DNA from: a virus
IMG/VR virus record: IMGVR_UViG_3300043436_003626
Location: 1 to 33,058 of that record
Length of the DNA: 33,058 nt
Strand: one strand, 5' to 3'
Positions 14,078 through 24,900 of the stretch are shown piece after piece (within the stretch, counting starts at the first letter, position 1; every line of letters starts with the position of its first letter). The translations under genes and the position numbers were made by a program. The notes under the pieces were generated by a model. The model did not search any database and was not told where the DNA came from. It was given only the letters and a program-made list of their open reading frames with translations.

Positions 14078-14788
14078 ATGTATAAGATAGATAATGCAGG
14101 TAACGTTAATATCTTTATTAAAGCAATAGATGCCGTAAACCTGATGGGCGTAAGTTATGCTGCAGGTGAGGTTATTGCTAATTTTGAAAATGCTTATTTT
14201 GCTTTAAATTTTTCAAATCAAAATAAAAATATTACTAAAGGTCCTGTAAATATATTAAATTTTAATACAATAGCTGTAGAAAGTATTAGTATAGATCCAA
14301 AGTCATTGGATTATAATCATTTTAATTTTATAGCTTCTTCAAAAAGCGTTGACCAAAATATATATGTTCCTGTTAAGGAGTCTATAACCACAGATTCTAC
14401 TGGAGTAGTATTTTTAATTAGAATCCCATTTCAAGCAAAAGGAGTTATTATTAAAAATAGTTCCAACCAAATTGTAACAGGATATACTATTGATTATAAT
14501 ACTGGAAGAATTACCAGTCTTGGCAATAGCACAACTTACACGGCATATTACTATTTCCAAGATGTAAGTTTAGTTGGATTTAGTTTAAAAGAAATAAGAA
14601 CCCCATATTTCAAAATAGAAATAACGGGAGAAAATAATATAAACGGTGTTTCAAGGTTTATGTTTATAGAAATACCTAGAGCATCAATAGACATAGCAAC
14701 GGTTTTAGATTTTAAAAACGATATGCTTGTCGCGCCAGAAATGAATTTTAAAATTCTAGATGGTGAAGCTAGTATAATTTACTACTAA
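14078..14788 (+). CDS. Second tail-tube-like protein
   Basis: The 236-residue protein opens the second late unit. By eye its C-terminal half aligns with the main tube protein: SRFMFIEIPRASIDIATVLDF against KIAFVVEVPKFKLNANFTLSF. Preceding segments also correspond (TAYYYFQDVSLVGFSLKEI, then KIEITGE). The N-terminal third has the same order of strands. It may be a minor tube subunit, a tube-tip initiator or a decorated tube variant. Codon use is more AT-rich and less optimised than that of the main tube gene, so lower expression is likely. The relation needs a structure or profile comparison. Confidence 0.6.
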   Translation: MYKIDNAGNVNIFIKAIDAVNLMGVSYAAGEVIANFENAYFALNFSNQNKNITKGPVNILNFNTIAVESISIDPKSLDYNHFNFIASSKSVDQNIYVPVKESITTDSTGVVFLIRIPFQAKGVIIKNSSNQIVTGYTIDYNTGRITSLGNSTTYTAYYYFQDVSLVGFSLKEIRTPYFKIEITGENNINGVSRFMFIEIPRASIDIATVLDFKNDMLVAPEMNFKILDGEASIIYY

Positions 14789-14799
14789 GGAGGGTAATT

Positions 14800-15342
14800 A
14801 TGACTAAAGAAGAAGCAATGCAGTTAATTGAAAAGAAAGAGTTTACACAAAAGGAATTATTTGAATTTTACGAAGTAAGAAATATTCAGGGCTTAGAAAC
14901 ATATTTAGAAGGTCGGTTTGATATTATTGATGTTAATAACGAATATTTAGTTAATTCATTTAAGTTTATTTTTGAAACAAGAGAGTCTGAAACCTTTAAT
15001 CCTTTAGAAGAACGCTATAGATATTACGCTATGTTACTTCCAGGATTATTTGGAATCAATCCGGACAATATGCAGATATTAGTTGCGGGCCTAGGGTTAT
15101 TTAAAACAATATTAATCTTAGATAAACTTTTACAAGAAAAAGAAGAAGTTAAATACTTCAATAACTTATATAAAGAATATGTAAATGAAATGTATTCTAT
15201 CGGCAGAACCGCAAATAAATATGTTAAGTTATTAGATAAATCTTTAGCCGAATTCTTAAATAAGAATGGTGCTGAGTCTTTATCTAAAGTTGTACAAGAA
15301 TTTTTACAAGCAAAAAATAATTTACTAGATAAAGCCGAATAA
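14800..15342 (+). CDS. Putative tail assembly chaperone, 180 aa
   Basis: This all-helical acidic protein lies directly before the tape measure gene, where tail assembly chaperones normally sit. It starts with MTKEEAMQLIEKKEFTQKEL, and a hydrophobic segment (LLPGLFGINPDNMQILVAGLGLF) lies in the middle. No slippery heptamer or overlapping second frame is visible near its end, so there is no lambda-type frameshift product. AAGGAGGG precedes the ATG. Role is from position. The gene at 12360-13100 competes for the same role. Confidence 0.55.
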   Translation: MTKEEAMQLIEKKEFTQKELFEFYEVRNIQGLETYLEGRFDIIDVNNEYLVNSFKFIFETRESETFNPLEERYRYYAMLLPGLFGINPDNMQILVAGLGLFKTILILDKLLQEKEEVKYFNNLYKEYVNEMYSIGRTANKYVKLLDKSLAEFLNKNGAESLSKVVQEFLQAKNNLLDKAE

Positions 15343-15365
15343 TTTAAATCGGCGAGGTGATTTTG

Positions 15366-18300
15366 ATGGCAGCAATTGACATTGGCGTAAAGTTTTCGTT
15401 AGAAAAACTTGACGAAATTGTTGGCGGTTTTAATAAACTTATCGAAGGAGTAGACTTCGGTAAGGGTTTTGAGCTGGATGCACAAACCATCAAGGCGCAA
15501 TTTGGTATTGTAAAGGATCAATTAGCTAAGGCTTTACAAACTGGGGAACTAGATGTTAAGTCATTGAATCTTCCAGGACTTGTTCGCTCACTAGAAAGTG
15601 TAGCAAAACAAGCCGCAAAAGCAATGGGCTCAGAACTTAATGATAAAGCTCTTGAACCTTTTAAAGCTGAATTAGATACTATTGGTGGCGAAATAGATAA
15701 AAAAGCCAATCAATTAAAAGATATAACTTCTCAAAGAAAAGGACTCACTGAAGAAGCTGTTAAAAAACAAACAAGAGAAGAAACTGGCGGTGGCGTAAGT
15801 AGGGTCATGTTTGGCAGTATGTCCGAAGCTGAAGGCTATCTTAAAAAATTAAAAGAAGCAGAAAAAGAAGATCCGGGTGCTTCTGCAAAAAGAACAGAAC
15901 TTATTGATTTTTATAAAGCTTATGTAAAAAATCTTAAACAAGCTGAAAAAGCTAGGTTGGATTTAAATAAAGAAGAAGATAAAATTAAAGGAGAAATTAC
16001 TAAATTAAAAGCTAAAGAAGAAGCTCTTATTTTAAAAATTAAAAAAGAAAGTGCGGCTATAGATGCGCAAACTCCTGCAAATATTCAAAATATTTTAGCA
16101 TTGTCTACACAGCTTAGAGAAGTTTATGAAAAACTTAGAAAAACTCAAAAGGCTGGAAATGACGAAAAGAAGAAAGAAATAGAAGGAACTAAAGAATCCA
16201 CTAATGCGAATAATGCTGAGGCAAAAAGCTTTGCTTCAAAAGCAATTTCCGCAGGTCTTTATTATACTGCAATTAATGCTGTAAAAAGATTAATGAGAGA
16301 ATCTGTTCAAGTTGTTAAAGAACTTGATAAGGCTATGACCGACGCGGCTATTGTTACAGATATGAATAGACAAGAAGCTTGGAAACTTTTAAGTACATAT
16401 CAAGATTTAGCAAAAAAGACAGGATTAGCAGTTGGTGAAATTTCAGGCGTTGTTGTAGAATTTTTAAAACAAGGTCGTACAATGAAAGAAGCCTTAGATC
16501 TTGCAGAAGTTGCGGCTAAAGCTGCAAAAGTTGCCGGCATTAGTGCTAATGATGCGGTTAATTATCTAACCTCAGCGGTTAATGGATTTGGTCTTGCGGC
16601 TGATAAAGCTGTTGATATTGCAGATAAATTTTCTGCTGTTGCGGCAGCGTCTGCAACCGACTTTAATGAACTTGCAATAGCAATGTCTAAGGTCGCTCCA
16701 GTTGCAAAAGTAGCTGGCGTTGGTGTTGACTTTATGATGGGTGTTCTTGCTAAAGGGTTAGAAACTACTCGTGAAGCTCCAGAAAATATCGGTACAGCTT
16801 TTAAAACAATCTTTGCGCGTATGCGTGAAGTTACAGATATTGGTAAAGCAACTGAAGACGGAATGTCTTTGAACAGAGTTGAAAAAGCTCTTGAGTCTAT
16901 TGATGTTCCATTACGTAATGTTAGCGGGCAATTTAGAAATCTTGAAGATGTTTTAATTGATGTTGGTGATAAATGGGATACCTTAACAAGTATTGAACAA
17001 GCATATATTGCAACATCTCTTGCGGGTACTCGTCAACAACCACGTTTACTTGCTATTTTTAACGACTTTGCAAGAACTAAGGAGTTAATTGAATTATCAA
17101 GTGAATCAGTAGGCGCATTACAATTCCAACACATCGACTATATGGAAGGTATGGAAGCCGCGATGAATCAGTTACAAAACTCATGGCAAGGTTTTATTAT
17201 GGCTTTAACTGAGTCTGACATTATAATTGGTATTATTAATGTAATGACTTTTGCTATTGAAACATTAGCTGGTGCTTTTAAACTTTTAAATACTCCAGCA
17301 GGTCATACAGTAGCAATATTAGGATTAATAGGTATTGCTCTTACTACCATGTTAGCAAAATCTTTATCAAATACTGCTGCTATTATTAGCCAAACACTTG
17401 CAACAGCTGTATTAAATTTAGTAAATAAAAAAGCAGATAAAACATACCGAGGGCTTAACACCATGAAATTTAGAACTATGGTACAAACTTTTGGAGTTAC
17501 TGCAGCAAATATAGGTGAGGCAGGTAGTGCAAAAGCTGCAACTTTTGCTAATAGTAATTTAGCATTATCTTTTAAAATTTTAGCCGCTTCAATATGGGCT
17601 ACACTATTACCATTATTGCCATTTATTGCGGCGGCTTTAGCAATTGTTGCTATTGGTGCTTTAATTGGTTTAGCATTATGGGAAGCTAGTAAAGGCACAC
17701 AATATTTTGCTGAACAAATTGAAAAGACCAGCAAAAAACTTAATGATTTAGAAAATAAAGAAAAAAATATTAAAAAACTTTCTGATAGATTTAAAGAACT
17801 TCAAGAAGTAACTAATAAAACTACAGAAAATATTGAGGAAATGGCTAGAATTGCTGAAGAATTAAATACCGCTGAATTAACAATTGGCGGCGAAACAAAA
17901 ACTTATGATTTTGCTACAGTTGATTTTACTGGCGCTTCAGTTTTTAATGAAGAAGAATATCAAAAATTCTTAGACGATGCTGCAAAAGAAAGAGAAAAAT
18001 TAAATCAAGAAGCTTCAAAAAATTTTGCTGCTGCAATAGCTAAAGATGGAGTTAAAGCTTTTGAAAATGAAACAATAGCCAACCATGCACGTAAACAAGG
18101 TTATGAATCTGGTGTTGCTTTTATTGATGGTATGGGAAATGCAATCAGTGATGAAAGTAAAACTAAAATTAAAAAACAATTAGCAGATTCTTTAAAGAAA
18201 ATGGATATGTCTCTTTTCTATACAATAAGATATAGGACAAGCGATGGAAAAGAATTTGATACAAATGAGGAAAGAAATGCTTATGTAGCTGAACAAAGAG

Positions 18301-20165
18301 GACTTGGAAATAAAATAACAGCTTTAACAAACTACGACAATATGGCTTTTGATGAAGAAGGTTTAGAAGAATTCTCTGAAAAATTAACACAAATTTATGC
18401 AGATGGAACTCAAGAGCTTCAAGATAGAATTAATGAAATTATGGATCCTAAAAAAGGATTAAGTATTGCTGAACAAACCAGACAAGTTCTTAACGCAACA
18501 GTGGAAGAGTATCAAGAACAAATCGAAGATGCAAGAGCACAGTTTGAAGGAGAAGAACTTAAAGCCGCTTTAGCTGTTATTGCTCAATCAAATACAGACG
18601 CTGTTATATTAGATGGTCTTTTAGGTAAAGGTATTGAAATGGATGTCATTGTAAATTTACAACTTCAAGGTCAAAACATGTCGCAAATAGATGAATTTAT
18701 AAGTCAATATGCGGACCAAACTTTCACAGGTGGTGGGGCGAGTGGTTTTAGAAATCAAGCTGAAAGAGATGCTTTCTTTGCTCAACAAGACCAAATGAAT
18801 GAAGACAGAGCAGATGTTAGAGAATCTATAGCTTTAGCCGCATCTGGCGGTGCAGAAAACATTACAGCCGGATTTACTAGTTTTAGAGAAAATTTAGCTG
18901 CTATGGGTTATACTCCAGAACAAATAAAGGAAGCAGTAAACGAATTAGCAGGAGTAATTAAAACTTTATCTATAGAACAAGTTGGCGCTTTAATGAAAAG
19001 CCAATCAGATTTAACTAAAAACGCAATGGGTCTTTCAGAACAAATTGCAAAAGGTGACTTTAGTAACTTTGGTGAAATAGTTACTGAGTATGGTCTTGAA
19101 GCTGCAACAGATATATTAAATGGATCTGAAGCAGGTATTCGTGCTGTTATGGAAAAGAATGCAAGAGAAACCAGAGCAGAAATAGCTGCTTCTATTGCCT
19201 TAATTTATCAAAGAGAAGGTGTGACAGACTTTGCCAATTTAAGTGATGCTGCAAAAGAACAAGTTACATCTCTTGAATTAATGTCAAGCTACTATGAAGA
19301 TATTGTAGGCTTTGAAACGCTTCGCGAATTTAGAATGAAGCAAGTTACAGGCTACATGAAAGAAATGAATGATTTAATGAAACTACAACAATCTTTATTG
19401 GATTTAGGTGCGGCTGAAGATAGTCCATTTGTGAATACATTAAATGAAATGGTTGATAGTTTAGATAGATTAGCTAGAATAAAAATTGATAAACAACTTG
19501 AAGCTGATTTAGCAAATTTAGAACAATTTGGAACATTTGTTGATGGTGTATTTGTTATAAATCCTGATATTAATATAACACAAGCAAATCAGGCAATTGA
19601 TGCGGCAATGTCAACATTAACAACATACGTTCAAATGCAAACAGAAGCTTTTAATAAACAAAAGAAAGCAATTGATGATGCGGCCAAATCAGAAATTGAT
19701 GCGGCAAAAACATCATTTAATGAAAGATGGGCTGCACTTGAATACACAAACAAATTAGTCGAAGCAGAAGAAAAGATTTTTGAAGTAAGAAGAAGAGTTG
19801 CGGCACTTTCAATTTCTGGCGCATCAGCTGGACAATTTGCTGAAACTCAAAAAGACCTTAAAAAGCTTGAAGAAGAAAGAAGAAAGATGATTGAACAACA
19901 AGGTCTAGAGGAAGTTCAAAAAGAACTAGAAGCTCAAAGAGACGAAGCTATTGCAGTGGCTCAACAAACTATGACCGCAGCGATAGAAGAATATACAGCG
20001 CAATTAGTTGAAGTACTGCCTGGATTAACTGTAGCTTTAGAAAATTTAATTATTGCATTAGATGATAATACTGAAATAACTCAAGAAGATGTAGACGCGG
20101 CTCACAAAGGTATAAAAATTGGTCCAGGAAAAATGGGCGTAGAATTCCTTGGCCCTATGATGTAG
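15366..20165 (+). CDS. Tape measure protein
   Basis: The 1599-residue protein (ATG 15366, five to six bases after GAGGTG; an upstream GTG lies in the ribosome site) sets tail length and is ejected ahead of the DNA. N-terminal coiled coils (to about 300) precede a TP901/PhageMin_Tail-type core (about 315-500: AIVTDMNRQEAWKLL to APENIGTAFKTIFARMREV). Hydrophobic segments at about 640-665 and 740-772 (LPLLPFIAAALAIVAIGALI) are probable membrane-inserting parts. Long helices follow, with a charged coiled coil near 1440-1560. At about 0.15 nm per residue the tail would be near 240 nm. No lysozyme or peptidase motif is visible. Confidence 0.93.
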   Translation: MAAIDIGVKFSLEKLDEIVGGFNKLIEGVDFGKGFELDAQTIKAQFGIVKDQLAKALQTGELDVKSLNLPGLVRSLESVAKQAAKAMGSELNDKALEPFKAELDTIGGEIDKKANQLKDITSQRKGLTEEAVKKQTREETGGGVSRVMFGSMSEAEGYLKKLKEAEKEDPGASAKRTELIDFYKAYVKNLKQAEKARLDLNKEEDKIKGEITKLKAKEEALILKIKKESAAIDAQTPANIQNILALSTQLREVYEKLRKTQKAGNDEKKKEIEGTKESTNANNAEAKSFASKAISAGLYYTAINAVKRLMRESVQVVKELDKAMTDAAIVTDMNRQEAWKLLSTYQDLAKKTGLAVGEISGVVVEFLKQGRTMKEALDLAEVAAKAAKVAGISANDAVNYLTSAVNGFGLAADKAVDIADKFSAVAAASATDFNELAIAMSKVAPVAKVAGVGVDFMMGVLAKGLETTREAPENIGTAFKTIFARMREVTDIGKATEDGMSLNRVEKALESIDVPLRNVSGQFRNLEDVLIDVGDKWDTLTSIEQAYIATSLAGTRQQPRLLAIFNDFARTKELIELSSESVGALQFQHIDYMEGMEAAMNQLQNSWQGFIMALTESDIIIGIINVMTFAIETLAGAFKLLNTPAGHTVAILGLIGIALTTMLAKSLSNTAAIISQTLATAVLNLVNKKADKTYRGLNTMKFRTMVQTFGVTAANIGEAGSAKAATFANSNLALSFKILAASIWATLLPLLPFIAAALAIVAIGALIGLALWEASKGTQYFAEQIEKTSKKLNDLENKEKNIKKLSDRFKELQEVTNKTTENIEEMARIAEELNTAELTIGGETKTYDFATVDFTGASVFNEEEYQKFLDDAAKEREKLNQEASKNFAAAIAKDGVKAFENETIANHARKQGYESGVAFIDGMGNAISDESKTKIKKQLADSLKKMDMSLFYTIRYRTSDGKEFDTNEERNAYVAEQRGLGNKITALTNYDNMAFDEEGLEEFSEKLTQIYADGTQELQDRINEIMDPKKGLSIAEQTRQVLNATVEEYQEQIEDARAQFEGEELKAALAVIAQSNTDAVILDGLLGKGIEMDVIVNLQLQGQNMSQIDEFISQYADQTFTGGGASGFRNQAERDAFFAQQDQMNEDRADVRESIALAASGGAENITAGFTSFRENLAAMGYTPEQIKEAVNELAGVIKTLSIEQVGALMKSQSDLTKNAMGLSEQIAKGDFSNFGEIVTEYGLEAATDILNGSEAGIRAVMEKNARETRAEIAASIALIYQREGVTDFANLSDAAKEQVTSLELMSSYYEDIVGFETLREFRMKQVTGYMKEMNDLMKLQQSLLDLGAAEDSPFVNTLNEMVDSLDRLARIKIDKQLEADLANLEQFGTFVDGVFVINPDINITQANQAIDAAMSTLTTYVQMQTEAFNKQKKAIDDAAKSEIDAAKTSFNERWAALEYTNKLVEAEEKIFEVRRRVAALSISGASAGQFAETQKDLKKLEEERRKMIEQQGLEEVQKELEAQRDEAIAVAQQTMTAAIEEYTAQLVEVLPGLTVALENLIIALDDNTEITQEDVDAAHKGIKIGPGKMGVEFLGPMM

Positions 20166-20174
20166 GTGGTATAA

Positions 20175-21935
20175 ATGAGACAACAATATAAAGCATTTAG
20201 ATTCGACGGACAGACATATCATGAAGATATGTCTTCCGGCTATAGAATTATCAACGCAACCCTTGATAATGATTTTTACATGCAATGTATTCGTGGTCCG
20301 CGCAGTATTGTAGAGGATAAAATCCCGGGTAGAGACATTCCTTACTTTTATGAAATAGATGACGAACCATTAGAATTTGAAGTCACTTTTGCTTTTTCAG
20401 AAGTTATGACAAAAACACAAATAAAGCAAGTTGCTAGAAAATTCTTTGCTCCTGTTGTTTATAAAGAACTAACATTTGGTGATTATGATTTAGCAACTAC
20501 AACCTATACGGCAAAAACACCAACTTATAAAGTTATATTTCATGGCGAAACAGATATTAATTATGTTCAACAATCTGCGAATGTAAATATATTTCAAGTT
20601 GCAAGCACAAGTACAATTGAAGCGCCAAAAGAAAATGCTTCAGTTTATACTTTAAATTATGTAAAAACTGGCGCAACTACTCAAAGTTATGTAAAAACCG
20701 GGGGTAGTATTTTAAGCGGAGAAAATATAATTACTGGAATTACAAATTTTACTAATTTAAGAATTGGTCAAAAAGTAGTTTATAGCGCAACACTCTTGGG
20801 CACAATAACAAATATAAATTTACAAGATCAGGAAATTACAATATCAGCCAACTCAGCATCAACAAGAACGGGCTCATTTACTTTTAGAGATGATAAGAGA
20901 TTATCTTTTGCTAATATTACTAACTTGTCTGTTGGTATGTTAGTTGTTGGAACAGGTGTACCATCAGACACATTTATAGATGAAATATATGACGTCGCTA
21001 ATAGTGTTGTTTCTGTTGATAAAGATATAACTACAGTTTATACTGGATCTGGAAGTATAACTTTTTATGATTTAAATAAATTGGTAGTTGATAATTTAGA
21101 CAATATAGAAGTCAATCAGCATATCTTTAGTGGAAGCGCAACTATAAATAATAAAAAAATAATTGCCATTGATGAGGATAATAGCATATTAACATTAAAC
21201 TCAGAGCCAACAACATATATTGGATCTTCTGGCTCCCCTGTTTCTATTGTTATTGCGGGACCAACATATGTCGGTAGTAAAACTTTAAATTTTACAGCAG
21301 GAAGCTATAATCATTTAATGATTGGTAATACAGTATATGTTAATACAGGCTCTAATTATTTTTATGGAGTCATAACAGCAACTACATCAACATCAATAAC
21401 AGTTAATATTACAAGTGCTAATGGATATGTTAATTTAGTTGAGCCAAATATAACAGTTACTAGAATATCATCAGACAATGGATATATAGCGTATCTTACC
21501 TTAACTGCAAGAGCAGATAGACCTTATGGTTATAATGCAATAACTGCAGGTGATTTATCAAGTGCGGCAGTAAATACTTTATCAATTACTAATACTGGAG
21601 ATATAAATTTTTATCCCAGAGTAGAAATTACAGCAGTAGCTACAACTTCCAACTGGATAAGAGTAAGAAATGGCGCTAATGGTTCAACGGTTACATTTAA
21701 AGGATTGACTAATACTGAAGCTATAGTAGTTAGTTCAACTTTAAAAACAATAACATCTACACAAACAGGTGTGTATACAAGATGGAATAAGGATGATTTA
21801 TCTTTAGATGCCGGCAGTAATAGTCTTACGGTCCAACAATCTTCAGATAGCGGAGCTAACTGGACAACTTACTCAACAGGCGTAAAATTAAAAGTTTCAG
21901 GGGAGGCACCAGTGTACATTTATGACACTAACTAA
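20175..21935 (+). CDS. Distal tail protein (Dit) with inserted four-module domain
   Basis: Residues 1-140 carry the Dit N-terminal belt domain (KAFRFDGQTYHEDMSSGYRI, LEFEVTFAFSEVMTKTQI). After an insertion the chain resumes with YLTLTARADRPYGYNA (about 440) and a C-terminal jelly-roll-like domain to 586. The insertion at about 180-431 holds four degenerate beta modules of 58-70 residues. Each has the pattern (I/L)-x-n-L-x-(I/V)-G-x-x-V followed by a turn and I/L-x-(I/V)-S-type strands; residues 250-285 are the clearest copy. Classical Dit has about 250 residues, so this is an evolved Dit, perhaps host-binding. It starts 10 bases after the tape measure stop with a GGTGGT site. Confidence 0.78.
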   Translation: MRQQYKAFRFDGQTYHEDMSSGYRIINATLDNDFYMQCIRGPRSIVEDKIPGRDIPYFYEIDDEPLEFEVTFAFSEVMTKTQIKQVARKFFAPVVYKELTFGDYDLATTTYTAKTPTYKVIFHGETDINYVQQSANVNIFQVASTSTIEAPKENASVYTLNYVKTGATTQSYVKTGGSILSGENIITGITNFTNLRIGQKVVYSATLLGTITNINLQDQEITISANSASTRTGSFTFRDDKRLSFANITNLSVGMLVVGTGVPSDTFIDEIYDVANSVVSVDKDITTVYTGSGSITFYDLNKLVVDNLDNIEVNQHIFSGSATINNKKIIAIDEDNSILTLNSEPTTYIGSSGSPVSIVIAGPTYVGSKTLNFTAGSYNHLMIGNTVYVNTGSNYFYGVITATTSTSITVNITSANGYVNLVEPNITVTRISSDNGYIAYLTLTARADRPYGYNAITAGDLSSAAVNTLSITNTGDINFYPRVEITAVATTSNWIRVRNGANGSTVTFKGLTNTEAIVVSSTLKTITSTQTGVYTRWNKDDLSLDAGSNSLTVQQSSDSGANWTTYSTGVKLKVSGEAPVYIYDTN

Positions 21936-21937
21936 AT

Positions 21938-24900
21938 ATGGCAAATAATAATTATAGAGTGTTTTTATATCAACCAGAGGCAGTGTCTGTTACCGCAGCA
22001 AATGCGGGCAGTTACTTTCTTGGTGAATTACTTGTTGATAATCTTGATGTTAGTATAAAACTTCAAGACATTTCAACAGTTAATTTCAGCCTGCCTAGAA
22101 TTATTAATAATACAGCAAATACTAGAATTGACGAAGTTTTAGATGGTTATGTTATTGAACTTTGGTATGGAAACTTATCTGGAACATTAAACCAAGATTA
22201 CTATAAGTATAGATTTACAATTTATACCACCCCTTTAAGTTTTAGCGATAATAAATTTTTACATTCTTATACAGGTTATTCATTAGAGGCTTTAACTGAA
22301 CTTAAAATGTTAGTTAGTTGGCCAGGTATTGAAATATCTGATTTTTATAGAAAAGTCAGTTATAATAATAGTGGCGCAACCCCTAAATTTTTAGAAGCTA
22401 AAAACACTTCTGTTGGTGGCAATTTTGAGTATACAATTACAACTTCCGGTTCGGGATCAGACTACATAACATTAACCCCAACAACAGCTGTAGCTGCCGA
22501 TATAGATATTTTTGTTTATGAAGTTAGACAAAGATTGAGTACTGGAAATGTTGTCTCAGAAAGTGAAGCTGGACTTATTCCTTACACAGGAACAGGACCA
22601 GATGATGCGGGCTTTAAAAATGGCTATTACTTTTTAACAATTTCTGGTGGGTATGTCACAGAAATAGATATTGCTCTTCCAGATAATTACACAAGCTTTA
22701 ATGGAGAGTCTGTTAATTCACAGCTTTTATTTTTTAAACTTTATGACAATCCTTTAAGCCGCAGATATGCAATAGGTATAACTACAAACGCTGAACAAGC
22801 TAATGATATGTATATAGATTTAGCTCACGATGTTGCAGAGGGTAATCCAACAGATTACGATGATTTTAATTTCCAAACTCAAAAATTTTATTCAAAAAAT
22901 GGTTTAACTTTAAAACAAGTTTTGCTTGGAAAGGAAGATACTAGCGCAAATACTGTTACAGCAGACGGTCTTTTATATAACACAGGTTTTACATTAGGAA
23001 CAATTGATTCAGATTTATTAAATCAATATAGATCGAATTTAGAATTTAATAATGTAAGCCGCTACGCCGCAATAAAAAACTTAGCAGAAAGCTTTGATGC
23101 TATTGCTATTTATGATACAGTAGCTAATACTGTTTCTTTTTATCCTGAAAATATTTATGGAAGCGAAAATGGATTAATTATTAGATATGGTGCTTATTTA
23201 AAGGCATTAAATAAAGAGATTGATGCTTCTAAAATAATCACAAACGCTATTGGTTTAGGTAAAGATAATATTACTGTTGCTTTAGTGAATCCAACTGGTT
23301 TAAATTATTGGGAAGATTATTCTTATTACTTAGATGACTATTACATCTCTAATGCGGCTCAAATTGGAGCAATAACCGAAAGTGGAACTCTTGGTATTAC
23401 TTTTAGTTATATAGATGCTTCAGGCTATTCATCAAGATGGATGTCCTCCTCATTAGTTGAAAAAGTAGCTAAGTGGCAATACACAAGAGACTGGTTTCAC
23501 ACTATTTTAACTGGAGAATATAACCCTACAGGTTTTTCTTCTACAATTACACAATTTTATAATTTATATGAAGATAGATTAGAAGCAATTAGATTATTAG
23601 TAAAACAAGAAACTGAATATTATACCTCTTTGAAAAAAGAAGTAAAATACGAAGCTTTTAAAAACTATTATGATAAATTAAGTAAAGATAATCCTGGAAA
23701 TACTACCTACTCAGATAAACTAACTTATTATACTACTCAATTAACTAATGCTCAAACAATTAATGCAGCTTTGCTCTCGGATTTAAATGATGCCAGAGAT
23801 GATATTTTTGATGAAGATACTGCCGGATCTTATGCGGCCAAAATGGTTGTATTACAAGGCTTTTTACAAAAAGACTCAGGAGCAAGATCTATCAACTTAG
23901 ATTCTTTAAGACCGTTTCAAAGAGAAACTGTGGTAAACGATTCATCTATTGATGATGAAAAGGATTTATTAGATATAGTAAAGACTCACGTCGATGAAAA
24001 CAAAGAACCTAAAGTCACAATATCAATTGATGTTGCAGATATTTTAGCTGCTCAAGAAGCACAAGAAGATTGGAAAAAAGTTAAAGTAGGAGACAAAATT
24101 AATATTTATCTTAATGAATTTAATGTTGATGTAGTCGCGCAAATCCGTGAAATAAATGTAAACTTTGAAGAACACTCTTTAAGTTTTGTTATTTCTACTG
24201 TAAGAAACTATAATAAAGGTTTTGGTAATTTTGTTTTAAAAACAATTAGAAATCTTTATAATTCAAATAATAATAATGTTGCTTATGAAATTGACGGTAG
24301 TAGATATTCTAGAAATACTAGTGAAAATGTAAATAGTGTTTTAGAAAATGGAATTAATGCAGGAGATACTAAAGTAACTTCTGGCTTGCAAGATGATGCG
24401 GGAAATCCTGGAACACAAATAAATGGGTCGGGCACATCCACTTCTTCTATTGCTTCTGTTGACGATTTTACTGAAAGTGTAACTTCTTACGTTTCTTCAG
24501 AAACTCAAGGGGTTATTATTACAGACGGTAAAATTTTATCTTATCATAATTATACCTCTCCAACAACATATACATCTGAAGTAGAAATATCTGCAGATAC
24601 TGGTTTCATTATTAGAAAAAATAGTGGCGGAACAAGTGTAAAAAAAGTTTATATTGATACTGATGGTAATGCGATATTTGCGGGTGCTTTAAGTGCGGCG
24701 ACAGGAACATTTGCTGGTGCGCTTAGTGCAGCGACAGGATCTTTCACAGGTTCTATTGCAATAGGAGCTGGAGATTCAATTTTTAAAGCAGATTCAAATG
24801 GTATTTATTTAGGAGACGCTGATTTTGCTGACGCAGAATTTAGTGTTACTCCTGCAGGTTTATTAAAAGCAACATCTGGTGAAATTGGTGGCTTTACAAT

